From positions 234,911,656-234,975,655 of the forward strand of contig NC_039364.1 of assembly GCF_003573695.1 (NCBI RefSeq): a stretch of 64,000 nucleotides of DNA, written 5' to 3'. Below, one piece after another: positions 10,249-23,500 of the stretch; position 1 is the first letter of the stretch, and each line of letters opens with the position of its first letter. This DNA comes from Papaver somniferum. Lineage: Eukaryota; Streptophyta; Magnoliopsida; Ranunculales; Papaveraceae. The notes below the pieces were generated by a model. That model saw only the letters and a program-made list of their open reading frames with translations, ran no database searches and was not told where the DNA came from. Both the position numbers and the translations under genes were made by a program.

Positions 10249-10534
10249 TTGGGCCAAGTTAAACAAGCATCAGAGTTCGAGGATAATGAAGCGTAAATGC
10301 TAGTAGCCAGCTGGGGGTATTGCAACCCCTGGTAAGTCCCTATTTTCCTTCTTTTTTTTCCATTTTTTATCTGTGCAATTTAATTACGGAAATATGTGGA
10401 AAGCAAAAATTAAGCTCTATTTTTTACTTTGTGCGAGGTAAACAAAAGCATCAATAATCAATTTCAATTAAGGGCAACTATAGGACGATTCAAGAATTTG
10501 AACTATCAGCGATGGAAGAATTTCCTCAAATGAA
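10249..10534 (+). pseudogene. Exon-like blocks of an unrecognised, probably decayed gene
   Basis: Two stretches have splice-like borders. 10249-10331 lies between TTCAACAG and CCTG/GTAAGTCC. 10470-10534 lies after CAATTAAG and before ATGAAG/GTAAGACA. The second reads open from GNYRTI to PQMK. They may be exons of the same gene as the block at 11095-11524, but I cannot connect them in a convincing frame. Function not recognised. Confidence 0.3.
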
Positions 10535-11094
10535 GGTAAGACATTGTTTGGTGAGTTGTTTATTTTCACATGCAATGTTACTTTAACGAGCATTTTGTTG
10601 TCGGGGTTTAGAGTTTATATATCAAGGGCAGGTGCTGGCAGATTTGTCGGGATTCAAAATAACTCTGCTCAAGATATTTTTATAAAGAATGCATTAAGCG
10701 ATAATTTATTATGTCAATTATTTTATTTTACATCAACAATTAAGTGACTGCTTATAGTAAGAAATTCGCAAATTACATGGAACAAAATGAAATAAGAGAC
10801 GAAGTTATAACTGCAATTCAATATTATATATGTCTGGAAAGTAGCAACCTAATTCATGGAATAATTTCTTTTTGGAGTTGTTCACTAATCTCCTTAGCTG
10901 TTGCACTGTGCTATTTTACTATGTATTTTCTACTGGTATTTGGTAGTACTTTTAGTCCTTGTAATTCATATCAGTTTCACTCATTACTGAACTTAAGTAA
11001 TGATTGCTTTACAGATGTTATACCATTTTTAACTCACCATTTTTTCCCCTATTTTTCTGCTAATTAGGTAACGTCGATTTTTCCATATATGTAG

Positions 11095-11524
11095 CCCGTG
11101 ATTGCTTTTGGAGCTGGTATTGGTTTTGGATTGGCATACGCCGAGTGTTTTCACATATTTGATGGGTGTATAACAGTGTCGGCACCTCCTCCTATAGTTT
11201 CTCAATATCCATTTCTTGAGGATGAGGTAATCATAAATTTTGCTTGTATGATATTTCCTGTGAAGCTAATAAAACTAGATTACATATCCATGTCACGGTG
11301 GATATGTGGTGTATAAGTTTTGTTTTCAGACTGCGAATGATTTACCACCTATTTAAGTTTATTTCCTCATTGGTTTGGTTCACTTTTCCTCCCTATTCCT
11401 CCCTAGATGGGCTCAATTTGGAAAGAGCTGGATAGAAAACTTAGAGATCTTCTTGAACTTGGTAGGTCAGGAGTGGTTCTTCCCGTTGTAACTGCGATCT
11501 GCGAGTCAAAAGCTTCGCACGAAT
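11095..11524 (+). pseudogene. Two-exon gene end, MIC10-like glycine-rich segment
   Basis: After a plausible acceptor (TATATGTAG) an open stretch reads PVIAFGAGIGFGLAYAECF, then FDG. The block ends at GAGGATGAG before GTAATC (11227). After CCTCCCTAG a second block starts at 11407 in the same phase and runs 39 codons to TGA at 11524. The glycine-patterned membrane segment followed by an AY-x-EC motif resembles the second membrane span of MIC10, the small inner-membrane protein that bends mitochondrial cristae (recalled resemblance, not verified). No upstream exon with the first MIC10 span is evident, so this is probably a partial gene or pseudogene. Confidence 0.35.
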
Positions 11525-12459
11525 GAAAAGGTTTGAAGTTTACACTACTTTTCTTTGTTCTCGTCGGCATGCTGAACACGACAAAAATTTTTAATTGTTA
11601 GCTGACCAAATATTTTTATCTGTAATTTCTGTGTTAGAACAGCTCCTTAGCAAAACTAAAGTTGATAGATAGCATTCGGCGACGTCTAAACTCTATGGGC
11701 TTTGGCCACATCATCTGGCTATTTCTGGAGGCCGTGGTCTTTGGCCATGGTTACTGGCAATGTCTGGATGCTGCCTGTCTTTGGCTACGAGATTTCTGGC
11801 GACATCCGAATGCTTTGATTCATCGTGATCAAGGGAACCATACACTGTTTTTGAAGGTAATACTACTAGATTACATATCCTTATCCGTGGATACGTGGTG
11901 TAAACATTAGCATTCCTATTGAATTATGTTTGCTAATTGGTTTGTTTCACTTTTCCTCTCTAGATGGACTCAATTTGGAAGGAGCTGTGTATATAATTTA
12001 GAGATCTTCTTGGATTTGAGAGGTCAGGAGTGGTTTGATACATCGTAACCGTGAGTCAATAGTTTCGCACGAATGAAAGGAAGGTTAGAACTTTACACTG
12101 TTTTTCTTTGTTGTCGTAGGCATGCTGAAAACGACAAAATTATTTAACTGTTAGCTGACGAAATATTTTCATCTGTAATTTCTATGATAGGAAAAAGCTC
12201 CTTAGGAATGCTAATGTTTGAAACAGCATTCGGGGGCGTCTAAATTCCGTTGGCTTTGGCCATGTCATCTGGTGATTTCTGGACGCGGTGGTCTTTGACC
12301 ATGGTGTACTGGCAATATCTGGATGCTGTGGTCCTCGGCTATGGTTTTTGGAGATGCCTGAATGCCGTGATTCATCATGATCAAGGGAACTGTACCCGGA
12401 TTTTGAATGTAATACTACTAGATTATATGACAATTTTGGGTTTTGGCGATGTCCAAATG
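11274..12459 (+). repeat. Tandem duplication of about 0.55-0.59 kb carrying an exon copy
   Basis: ACTAGATTA(C/T)AT marks unit starts at 11274, 11865 and 12417, giving units of about 591 and 552 bp and a short third piece cut off by the satellite. Each full unit carries ATGG(G/A)CTCAATTTGGAA after a TAG acceptor (11407 and 11964), CGCACGAATGAAA, and a block with imperfect 36-40 bp subrepeats built on TCTTTGGC and TCTGGATGC. The copy-2 exon hits a TAA after ten codons, so it is degenerate. The duplication lies against the left edge of the satellite. Confidence 0.75.
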
Positions 12460-13900
12460 CTTACGCTTTTTAAAAATTCGTTTTTGCTCTATAGACCTTC
12501 AATTCCAGTCAGAAATATATAAATAATGGCTCAATAAAACCCTTACAGATCATAGAACAATATCACGTGTAAAAAATCATAAAATATTTCAGTACGATTT
12601 TACGATAACAAAGCGTGTATAGCCGCCTACGCTTTTCTTTAAGAATTCGTTTTTTGCTCTTTAGACCTTCAAGTCCAGTCAGAACCAGACAAATAATGAC
12701 TCATTTGGAACCTTACAGATCATAGAACAATATCACGTGTAAAAAACCATAAAATATTTCAGGCCGATTTTGCGATAACCAAGCATGTACAACTGCCTAC
12801 GCTTTTCTTTAAAATTTCGGTTCTTTCTCTTTAGACCTTCAATTCCAGTCAGAAATAGACAAATAATGGGTCATTAGAAAGCTTACATATCATAGGACGA
12901 TATCACGTGTAAAAAAAATAAATATTTCAGGCCTATTTTACGATAACAAAGTGTGTACGCCTACGCTTTTCTTTAAAAATTCGTTTTTACTCTTTAGACC
13001 TTCAAGTCTAGTCAGAACTAGACAAATAATGATTCATTTGGAACCTTACAGATCATAGAACAATATCACGTGTAAAAAACCATAAAATATTTCAGGCCGA
13101 TTTTTGCGATAACCAAGCATGTACAACTGCCTACGCTTTTCTTTAAAATTTCGGTTCTTGCTCTTTAGACCTTCAATTCCAGTCAGAAATAGACAAATAA
13201 TGGGTCATTAAAAAGCTTACATATCATAGGACGATATCACGTGTAAAAAAAAATAAATATATCAAGCCTATTTTACGATAACAAAGTGTGTACGCCTATG
13301 CTTTTCTTTAAAAATTCGTTTTTACTCTTTAGACCTTCAAGTCTAGTCAGAACTAGACAAATAATGATTCATTTGGAACCTTACAGATCATAGAACAATA
13401 TCACGTGTAAAAAACCATAAAATATTTCAGGCCGATTTTGCGATAACAAAGCATGTACAACTGCCTACACTTTTCTTTAAAATTTCGGTTCTTGCTCATT
13501 AGACCTTCAATTCCAGTCAGAAATAGACAAATAATGGCTCATTTGAAACCTTACAGATCATAGAACAATATCACGTGTAAAAACAAATAAAATATTTCAG
13601 GCCTATTTTACGATAACAAAGCGTGTACGCATACGCTTTTCTTTAAAAGTTCGTTTTTGCTCATTAGACCTTCAAATCCAGTAAGAACTAGACAAATAAT
13701 GGATCATTTGAAACCTTAAACATCATAGAACAATATCACGAGTAAAAAACCATAAAATATTTCAGGACGATTTTACGATAACAAAGCGTGTACAGCTGCC
13801 TACGCTTTTCTTTAAGAATTCGTTTTTGCTCTTTAGACCTTCTAATCCAGTCAGAACTAGACAAATAATGGCTCATTTGAAACCTTACAGATCTTAGAAC
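12460..13900 (+). repeat. Left-edge satellite subfamily with two-monomer period
   Basis: About 8.5 monomers of a divergent type: ATATCACGTGTAAAA where the core has ATATCAAGTGTAAAA, ACCATAAAATATTTC, GATTTT(A/G)CGATAAC and TACGCTTTTCTTTAA. AAGTC(C/T)AGTCAGAAC recurs at 12671, 13004 and 13339, so two alternating monomers form a unit of about 333-335 bp. This looks like an older, less homogenised edge. Confidence 0.8.
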
Positions 13901-16900
13901 AGACAGAACTAGACAAATATGGCTCATTAGAAAGCTTACATATCATAGAACAAAATCAAGTGTAAAAAGGAACAAAATATTTCAGGTCATTTTTGGAAAG
14001 CAAAGCGTGTACAGTACCTATGATTTTCGTTAAAAATTCGGTTTTGCTCTTTGGACCTTCAATTCCTGTCAGAATTAGACAAATGATGGCCCATTAGAAA
14101 TCTTACATATCATAGAACAATATCAAGTGTAAAAAGGAACAAAATATTTAGGTCATTTTTGCGAAAGCAAAGCGTGTACAGCTACCTCTGATTTTCGTTA
14201 AAAATTCGGTTTTTCTCTTTGGACCTACAATTCCAGTCAAAACTAGACAAATATGGCTCATTAGAAAGCTTACATATCATAGAACAATATCAAGTTTAAA
14301 AAGGAACAAAATATCTCAGTTCATTTTGACGAAAGCAAAGCGTGTACAGCTGCCTATGCTTTTCGTTAAAAATTCGGTTTTGCTCTTTGGACCTTCAATT
14401 CTAGTCAGAACTAGACAAATGATGGCTCATTAGAAAGCTTACATATCATAGAACAATATCAAGTGTAAAAAGGAACAAAATATTTCAGGTCATTTTTGCG
14501 AAAGCAAAGCGTGTACAGCTACCTTTAATTTTCGTTAAAAATTCGGTTTTTCTCTTTGGACCTTCAATTCCAGTCAGATTTAGAAAAATATGGCTCATTA
14601 GAAAGCTTACATATCATAGAAAAAAAATCAAGTGTAAAAAGGAACAAAATATTTCAGGTCATTTTTGCGAAAGCAAAGCGTGTACAGCTACCTATGATTT
14701 TCGTTAAAAATTCGGTTTTGCTCTTTGGACCTTCAATTCCAGTCAGAACTAGACAAATGATGGCCCATTATAAAGCTTACATATCATATAACAATATCAA
14801 GTGTAATAAGGAACAAAATATTTCAGGTCATTTTTGCGAAAGCAAAGCGTGTACAGCTACCTCTGATTTTCGTTAAAAATTCGGTTTTTCTCTTTGGACC
14901 TTCAATTCCAGTCAGAACTAGACAAATGATGGCTCATTAGCAAGCTTACATATCATAGAACAATATCAAGTGTAAAAAGGAATAGAATATGTCAGGTCAT
15001 TTTGACAAAAGCAAAGCGTGTACAGCTGCCTATGCTTTTCGTTAAAAATTCGGTTTTGCTCTTTGGACCTTCAATTCTAGTCAGAACTAGACAAATGATG
15101 GCTCATTACAAAGCTTACATATCATAGAAAAATATCAAGTTTAAAAAGGTACAAAATATTTAAGTTCATTTTTAGGTAAGCCAAGCGTGTACAACTGCCT
15201 ATGTTTTTCGTTGAAAATTCGGTTTTTGCTCTTTGTACCTTCAATTCCAGTCAGAACTAGACAAATGATGGCTCATTAGAAATCTTCCATATCATAGAAC
15301 AATATCAAGTTTAAAAAGGAACAAAATATCTCAGTTCATTTTGACGAAAGCAAAGCGTGTAGCTGCCTATGCTTTTCGTTAAAAATTCGGTTTTGCTCTT
15401 TGGACCTTCAATTCTAGTCAGAAATAGACAAATGATGGCTCATTAGAAATCTTACATATCATAGAACAATATCAAGTGTAAAAAGGAACAAAATATTTCA
15501 GGTCATTTTTGCGAAAGCAAAGCGTGTACAGCTACCTCTGATTTTCGTTAAAAATTCGATTTTTCTCTTTGGACCTTCAATTCCAGTCAGATTTAGACAA
15601 ATATGTCTCATTCGAAATCTTACATATCATAGAACAAAATCAAGTGTAAAAAGGAACAAAATATTTCAGTTCATTTTTGCGAAAGCAAAGTTCGTTAAAA
15701 ATTCGGTTTTGCTCTTTGGACCTTCAATTCCAGTCAGAACTAGACAAATGATGGCCCATTAGAAAGCTTACATATCATGGAACAATATCAAGTGTAAAAA
15801 GGAACAAAATATTTCAGGTCATTTTTGCGAAAGCAAAGCGTGTACAGCTACCTCTGATTTTCGTTAAAAATTCGGTTTTTCTTTTTGGACCTTCAATTCC
15901 AGTCAGAACTAGACAAATGATGGCTCATTAGAAATCTTACATATCATAGAACAATATCAAGTTTAAAAAGGAACAAAATATTTAAGTTCATTTTTAGGTA
16001 AGCAAAGCATGTACAACTGCCTATGCTTTTCGTTGAAAATTCGGTTTTTGCTCTTTGGACCTTCAATTCCAGTCAAAACTAGAAAAATGATGGCTTATTA
16101 GAAAGCTTACATATCATAGAACAATATCATGTTTAAAAAGGAACAAAATATCTCAGTTCATTTGGACGAAAGCAAAGCGTGTACAGCTGCCTATGCTTTT
16201 CGTTAAAAATTCGGTTTTGCTCTTTGGACCTTCAATTCTAGTCAGAACTAGACAAATGATGGCTCATTAGAAAGCTTACATATCATATAACAATATCAAG
16301 TGTAAAAAGGAACAAAATATTTCAGGTCATTTTTGCGAAAGCAAAGCGTATACAGCTACCTCTGATTTTCGTTAAAAATTCGGTTTTTCTCTTTGGACCT
16401 TCAATTCCAGTCAGATTTAGACAAATATGGCTCATTAGAAAGCTTACATATCATAGAACAAAATCAAGTTTAAAAAGGAACAAAATATCTCAGTTCATTT
16501 TGACGAAAGCAAAGCGTGTACAGCTGCCTATGCTTTTCGATAAAAATTCGGTATTGCTCTTTGGACCTTCAATTCTAGTCAGAACTAGACAAATGATGGC
16601 TCATTAGAAAGATTACATATCATAGAAAAATATCAAGTTTAAAAAGGTACAAAATATTTAAGTACATTTTTAGGTAAGCAAAGCATGTACAACTGCCTAT
16701 GCTTTTCGTTGAAAATTCGGTTTTTGCTTTTTGTACCTTCAATTCCAGTCAGAACTAGACAAATGATGGCTCATTAGAAAGCTTACATATCATAGAACAA
16801 TATCAAGTTTAAAAAGGAACAAAATATTTCAGTTCATTTTTAGGTAAGCAAAGCGTGTACAGCTAGATGCCTATGCTTTTCGTTAAAAATTCGGTTTTGC

Positions 16901-17000
16901 TCTTTAGACCTTCAATTCCAGTCAAAACTAGACAAATGATGGCTCATTAGAAAGCTAACATATCATAGAACAATATCGAGTTTAAAAAGGAACAAAATAT
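13901..17000 (+). repeat. Core satellite, first section
   Basis: Core-type monomers (AAAAAGGAACAAAATATTTC, GCGAAAGCAAAGCGTG). Many here read CTCTGATTTTCG or CTATGATTTTCG in place of CTATGCTTTTCG. One monomer near 15690 lacks about 24 bp between GCAAAG and TTCGTTAAAAATTCGG. Confidence 0.85.
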
Positions 17001-20000
17001 TTGAGGTCATTTTGACAAAAGCAAAGCGTGTACAGCTTTTTGTTAAAAATTCGGTTTTGCTCTTTAGACCTTCAATTACAGTCAGATTTAGACAAATGAT
17101 GTCTCATTAGAAATCTTACATATCATAGAACAATATCAAGTGTAAAAAGGAACAAAATATTTCAGGTCATTTTTGCGAAAGCAAAGCGTGTACAGTTACC
17201 TCTGATTTTCGTTAAAAATTCGGTTTTTCTCTTTGGACCTTCAATTCAAGTCAGAACTAGACAAATGATGGCTCATTAGAAAGGTTACATATCATAGAAA
17301 AATATCAAGTGTAAAAAGGAACAGAATATTTCAGGTCATTCTGACAAAAACAAAGCATGTACAACTGCCTATGCTTTTCGTTAGAAATTCGGTTTTGCTC
17401 TTTGGACCTTCAATTCTAGTCAGAACTAGACAAATGATGGCTAATTAGAAAGCTTACATATCATATTACAATATCAAGTTTAAAAAGGAACAAAATATCT
17501 AAGTTCATTTTGACGAAAGCAAAGCGTGTACAGCTGCCTATGCTTTTCGTTAAAAATTCGGTTTTGCTCCTTGGAACTTCAATTCTAGTCAGAACTAGAC
17601 AAACGATGGCTCATTAGAAAGCTTACATATCATAGAACAATATCAAGTGTAAAAAGGAAAAAAAAATATTTCAGGTCATTTTTGCGAAAGCAAAGCGTAT
17701 ACAGCTACCTCTGATTTTCGTTAAAAATTCGGTTTTTCTCTTTGGACCTTCAATTCCAGTCAGATTTAGACAAATATGGCTCATTAGAAAGCTTACATAT
17801 CATAGAACAAAATCAAGTTTAAAAAGGAACAAAATATCTCAGTTCATTTTGACGAAAGCAAAGCGTGTACAGCTGCCTATGCTTTTCGTTAAAAATTCGG
17901 TTTTGCTCTTTGGACCTTCAATTCTAGTCAGAATTAGACAAATGATGGCTCATTATAAATCTTACAAATCATAGAAAAATATCCAGTTTAAAAAGGTACA
18001 AAATATTTAAGTTCATTTTTAGGTAAGCAAACCGTGTACAACTGCCTATGCTTTTCGTTGAAAATTCGGTTTTTGCTCTTTGGACCTTCAATTCCAGTCA
18101 GAACTAGACAAATGATGTCTCATTAGAAAGCTTACATATCATAGAACAATATCAAGTTTAAAAAGGAACAAAATATTTAAGTTCATTTTTAGGTAAGCAA
18201 AGCATGTACAACTGCCTATGCTTTTCGTTGAAAATTCGGTTTTTGCTCTTTGGACCTTCAATTCCAGTCAGAACTAGACAAATGATGGCTTATTAGAAAT
18301 CTTACATATCATAGAACAATATCATGTTTAAAAAGGAACAAAATATCTCCGTTCATTTGGACGAAAGCAAAGCGTGTACAGCTGTCTATGCTTTTCGTTA
18401 AAAATTCGGTTTTGCTCTTTGGACCTTCAATTCTAGTCAGAACTAGACAAATGATGGCTCATTAGAAAGCTTACATATCATAGAAAAATATCAAGTGTAA
18501 AAAGGAAAAAAAAAATTCAGGTCATTTTTGCGAAAGCAAAGCGTATACAGCTACCTCTGATTTTCGTTAAAAATTCGGTTTTTCTCTTTGGACCATCAAT
18601 TCCAGTCAGATTTAGACAAATATGGCTCATTATAAAGATTACATATCATAGAACAAAATCAAGTTTAAAAAGGAACAAAATATCTCAGTTCATTTTGACG
18701 AAAGCAAAGCGTGTACGCTGCCTATGCTTTTCGTTAAAAATTCGGTTTTGCTCTTTGGACCTTCAATTCTAGTCAGAACTAGACAAATGATGGCTTATTA
18801 GAAAGCTTACATATCATAGAAAAATATCAAGTTTAAAAAGGTACAAAATATTTAAGTACATTTTTAGGTAAGCAAAGCATGTACAACTGCCTATGTTTTT
18901 CGTTGAAAAATCGCTTTTTGCTCTCTGGACCTTCAATTCCAGTCAGAACTAGACAAATGATGGCTCCTAAGAAAGCTTACATATCATAAAACAATATAAA
19001 GTTTTAAAAGGAACAAAATATCTCAGTTCATTTTGACGAAAGTTATGCTTTTCGTTGAAAATTCGGTTTTTGCTCTTTGTACCTTCAATTCCAGTCAGAA
19101 CTAGACAAATGATGGCTCATTAGAAAGCTTACATATCATAGAACAATATCAAGTTTAAAAAGGAACAAAATATTTCAGTTCATTTTTAGGTAAGCAAAGC
19201 GTGTACAGCTAGCTGCCTATGCTTTTTGTTAAAAATTCGGTTTTGCTCTTTAGACCTTCAATTCCAGTCAGAACTAGACAAATGATGGCTCATTAAAAAG
19301 CTTACATATCATAGAACAATATCAAGTTTAAAAAGGAACAAAATATTTGAGGTCATTTTGACAAAAGCAAAGCGTGTACAGCTGCCTATGCTTTTTGTTA
19401 AAAATTCGGTTTTGCTCTTTGGACCTTCAATTACAGTCAGAGTTAGACAAATGATGTCTCATTAGAAAGCTTACATATGATAGAAAAATATCAAGTGTAA
19501 AAAGGAACAAAATATTTCAGGTCATTTTTGCGAAAGCAAAGCGTGTACAGCTACCTCTGATTTTCGTTAAAAATTCGGTTTTTCTCTTTGGACCTTCAAT
19601 TCCAGTCAGAACTAGACAAATGATGGCTCATTAGAAATCTTACATATCATAGAACAATATCAAGTGTAAAAAGGAACAGAATATTTCAGGTCATTTTGAC
19701 AAAAACAAAGCATGTACAACTGCCTATGCTTTTCGTTAGAAATTCGGTTTTGCTCTTTGGACCTTCAATTCTAGTCAGAACTAGACAAATGATGGCTAAT
19801 TAGAAATCTTACATATCACAGAACAATATCAAGTTTAAAAAGGAACAAAATATCTCAGTTCATTTTGACGAAACCAAAGCGTGTACAGCTAGCTGCCTAT
19901 GCTTTTCGTTAAAAATTCGGTTTTGCTCTTTGGACCTTCAATTCTAGTCAGAACTAGACAAATGATGGCTCATTAGAAATATTACATATCATAGAAAAAT

Positions 20001-23000
20001 ATCAAGTTTAAAAAGGTACAAAATATTTAAGTTCATTTTTAGGTAAGCAAAGCGTGTACAACTGCCTATGTTTTTCGTTGAAAATTCGGTTTTTGCTCTT
20101 TAGACCTTCAATTCCAGTCAGAACTAGACAAATGATGGCTCATTGGAAAGCTTACATATCATAGAACAATATTAAGTTTAAAAAGGAATAAAATATTTCA
20201 GTTCATTTTGACGAAAGCAAAGCGTGTACAACTGCCTATGCTTTTCGTTAAAAATTCGGTTTTGCTCTTTGGACCTTCAATTCTAGTCAGAACTAGACAA
20301 ATGATGGATAATTAGAAATCTTACATATCATATTACAATATCAAGTTTAAAAAGGAACAAAATATCTCAGTTCATTTTGACGAAAGCAAAGCGTGTACAG
20401 CTGCCTATGCTTTTCGTTAAAAATTCGGTTTTGCTCCTTGGAACTTCAATTCTAGTCAGAACTAGACAAATTATGGCTCATTAGAAAGCTTACATATCAT
20501 AGAACAATATCAAGTGTAAAAAGGAAAAAAAATATTTCAGGTCATTTTTGCGAAAGCAAAGCGTATACAGCTATATCTGATTTTCGTTAAAAAATCGGTT
20601 TTTCTCTTTGGACCTTCAATTCCAGTCAGATTTAGACAAATATGGCTCATTAAAAGCTTACATATCATAGAACAAAATCAAGTTTAAAAAGGAACAAAAT
20701 ATTTCAGTTCATTTTGACGAAAGCAAAGCATTTGCAGCTACCTATGATTTTCGTTAAAAATTCGGTTTTGCTCCTTGGAACTTCAATTCTAGTCAGAACT
20801 AGACAAATGATGGCTCATTAGAAAGCTTACATATCATAGAACAATATCAAGTGTAAAAAGGAAAAAAAATATTTCAGGTCATTTTTGCGAAAGCAAAGCG
20901 TATACAGCTACCTCTGATTTTCGTTAAAAATTCGGTTTTTCTCTTTGGACCTTCAATTCCAGTCAGATTTAGACAAATATGGCTCATTAGAAATCTTACA
21001 TATCATAGAACAAAATCAAGTTTAAAAAGGAACAAAATATCTCAGTTCATTTTGACGAAAGCAAAGCGTGTACAGCTGCCTATGCTTTTCGTTAAAAATT
21101 CGGTTTTGCTCTTTGGACCTTCAATTCTAGTCAAAACTAGACAAATGATGGCTCATTAGAAATATTACAAATCATAGAAAAATATCCAGTTTAAAAAGGT
21201 ACAAAATATTTAAGTTCATTTTTAGGTAAGCAAAGCGTGTACAACTGCCTATGCTTTTCGTTGAAAATTCGGTTTTTGCTCTTTGGACCTTCAATTCCAG
21301 TCAGAACTAGACAAATGATGGCTCATTAGAAAGCTTACATATCATAGAACAATATCAAGTTTAAAAAGGAACAAAATATTTAAGTTCATTTTTAGGTAAG
21401 CAAAGCATGTACAACTGCCTATGCTTTTCGTTGAAAATTCGGTTTTTGCTCTTTGGACCTTCAATTCCAGTCAGAACTAGACAAATGATGGCTTATTATA
21501 AAGCTTACATATCATAGAACAATATCATGTTTAAAAAGGAACAAAATATCTCAGTTCATTTGGACGAAAGCAAAGCGTGTACAGCTGTCTATGCTTTTCG
21601 TTAAAAATTCGGTTTTGCTCTTTGGACCTTCAATTCTAGTCAGAACTAGACAAATGATGGCTCATTAGAAATCTTACATATCATATAAAAATATCAAGTG
21701 TAAAAAGGAAAAAAATATTTCAGGTCATTTTTGCGAAAGCAAAGCGTATACAGCTACCTCTGATTTTCGTTAAAAATTCGGTTTTTCTCTTTGGACCATC
21801 AATTCCAGTCAGATTTAGACAAATATGGCTCATTAGAAAGATTACATATCATAGAACAAAATTAAGTTTAAAAAGGAACAAAATATCTCAGTTCATTTTG
21901 ACGAAAGCAAAGCGTGTACGCTGCCTATGTTTTTCGTTAAAAATTCGGTTTTGCTCTTTGGACCTTCAATTCTAGTCAGAACTAGACAAATGATGGCTCA
22001 TTAGAAAGCTTACATATCATAGAAAAATATCAAGTTTAAAAAGGTACAAAATATTTAAGTACATTTTTAGGTAAGCAAAGCATGTACAACTGCCTATGCT
22101 TTTCGTTGAAAATTCGCTTTTTCCTCTCTGGACCTTCAATTCCAGTCAGAACTAGACAAATGATGGCTCCTAAGAAAGCTTACATATCATAGAACAATAT
22201 AAAGTTTTAAAAGGAACAAAATATCTCAGTTCATTTTGACGAAAGTTAAGCGTGTACAACTGCCTATGCTTTTCGTTGAAAATTCGGTTTTTGCTCTTTG
22301 TACCTTCAATTCCAGTCAGAACTAGACAAATGATGGCTCATTAGAAAGATTACATATCATAGAACAATATCAATTTTAAAAAGGAACAAAATATTTCAGT
22401 TCACTTTTAGGTAAGCAAAGCGTGTACAGCTAGCTGCCTATGCTTTTCGTTAAAAATTCGGTTTTGCTCTTTAGACCTTCAATTCCAGCCAGAACTAGAC
22501 AAATGATGGCTCATTAGAAAGCTTACATATCATAGAACAATATCAAGTTTAAAAAGGAACAAAATATTTGAGGTCATTTTGACAAAAGCAAAGCGTGTAC
22601 AGCTGCCTATGCTTTTTGTTAAAAATTCGGTTTTGCTCTTTGGACCTTCAATTAGAGTCAGATTTAGACAAATGATGTCTCATTAGAAAGGTTACATATG
22701 ATAGAAAAATATCAAGTGTAAAAAGGAACAAAATATTTCAGGTCATTTTTGCGAAAGCAAAGCGTGTACAGCTACCTCTGATTTTCGTTAAAAATTCGGT
22801 TTTTCTCTTTGGACCTTCAATTCCAGTCAGAACTAGACAAATGATGGCTCATTAGAAATCTTACATATCATAGAACAATATCAAGTGTAAAAAGGAACAG
22901 AATATTTCATGTCATTTTGACAAAAACAAAGCATGTACAACTGCCTATGCTTTTCGTTAGAAATTCGGTTTTGCTCTTTGGACCTTCAATTCTAGTCAGA

Positions 23001-23500
23001 ACTAGACAAATGATGGCTAATTAGAAATCTTACATATCACAGAACAATATCAAGTTTAAAAAGGAACAAAATATCTCAGTTCATTTTGACGAAAGCAAAG
23101 CGTGTACAGCTAGCTGCCTATGCTTTTCGTTAAAAATTCGGTTTTGCTCTTTGGACCTTCAATTCTAGTCAGAACTAGACAAATTATGGCTCATTAGAAA
23201 TATTACATATCATAGAAAAATATCAAGTTTAAAAAGGTACAAAATATTTAAGTTCATTTTTAGGTAAGCAAAGCGTGTACAACTGCCTATGCTTTTCGTT
23301 GAAAATTCGGTTTTTGCTCTTTAGACCTTCAATTCCCGTGAGAACTAGACAAATGATGGCTCATTGGAAAGCTTACATATCATATAACAATATTAAGTTT
23401 AAAAAGGAACAAAATATTTCAGTTCATTTTGACGAAAGCAAAGCGTGTACAGCTGCCTATGCTTTTCGTTAAAAATTCGGTTTTGCTCTTTGGACCTTTA
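17000..23500 (+). repeat. Satellite block repeated at 3203-bp offset
   Basis: Rare variants pair exactly 3203 bp apart: GACCATCAAT at 18591 and 21794, and TGGCTCCTAAG at 18961 and 22164. Other features follow the same order, including AAGTACATTTTTAGG and the CAGCTAGCTGCC variant. 3203 bp is 19 monomers, so a 19-mer block was duplicated in tandem. The block limits are approximate. Confidence 0.75.

Noticed and set aside
10744..11067. 107-codon plus-strand frame
   Set aside because: It probably reads through an intron of the decayed gene; the sequence becomes T-rich with no domain.
13736..13927. Minus-strand frames in the satellite (also 45727-45927) as genes
   Set aside because: They are reverse reads of the repeat, with no domain and no recurrence as a conserved product.
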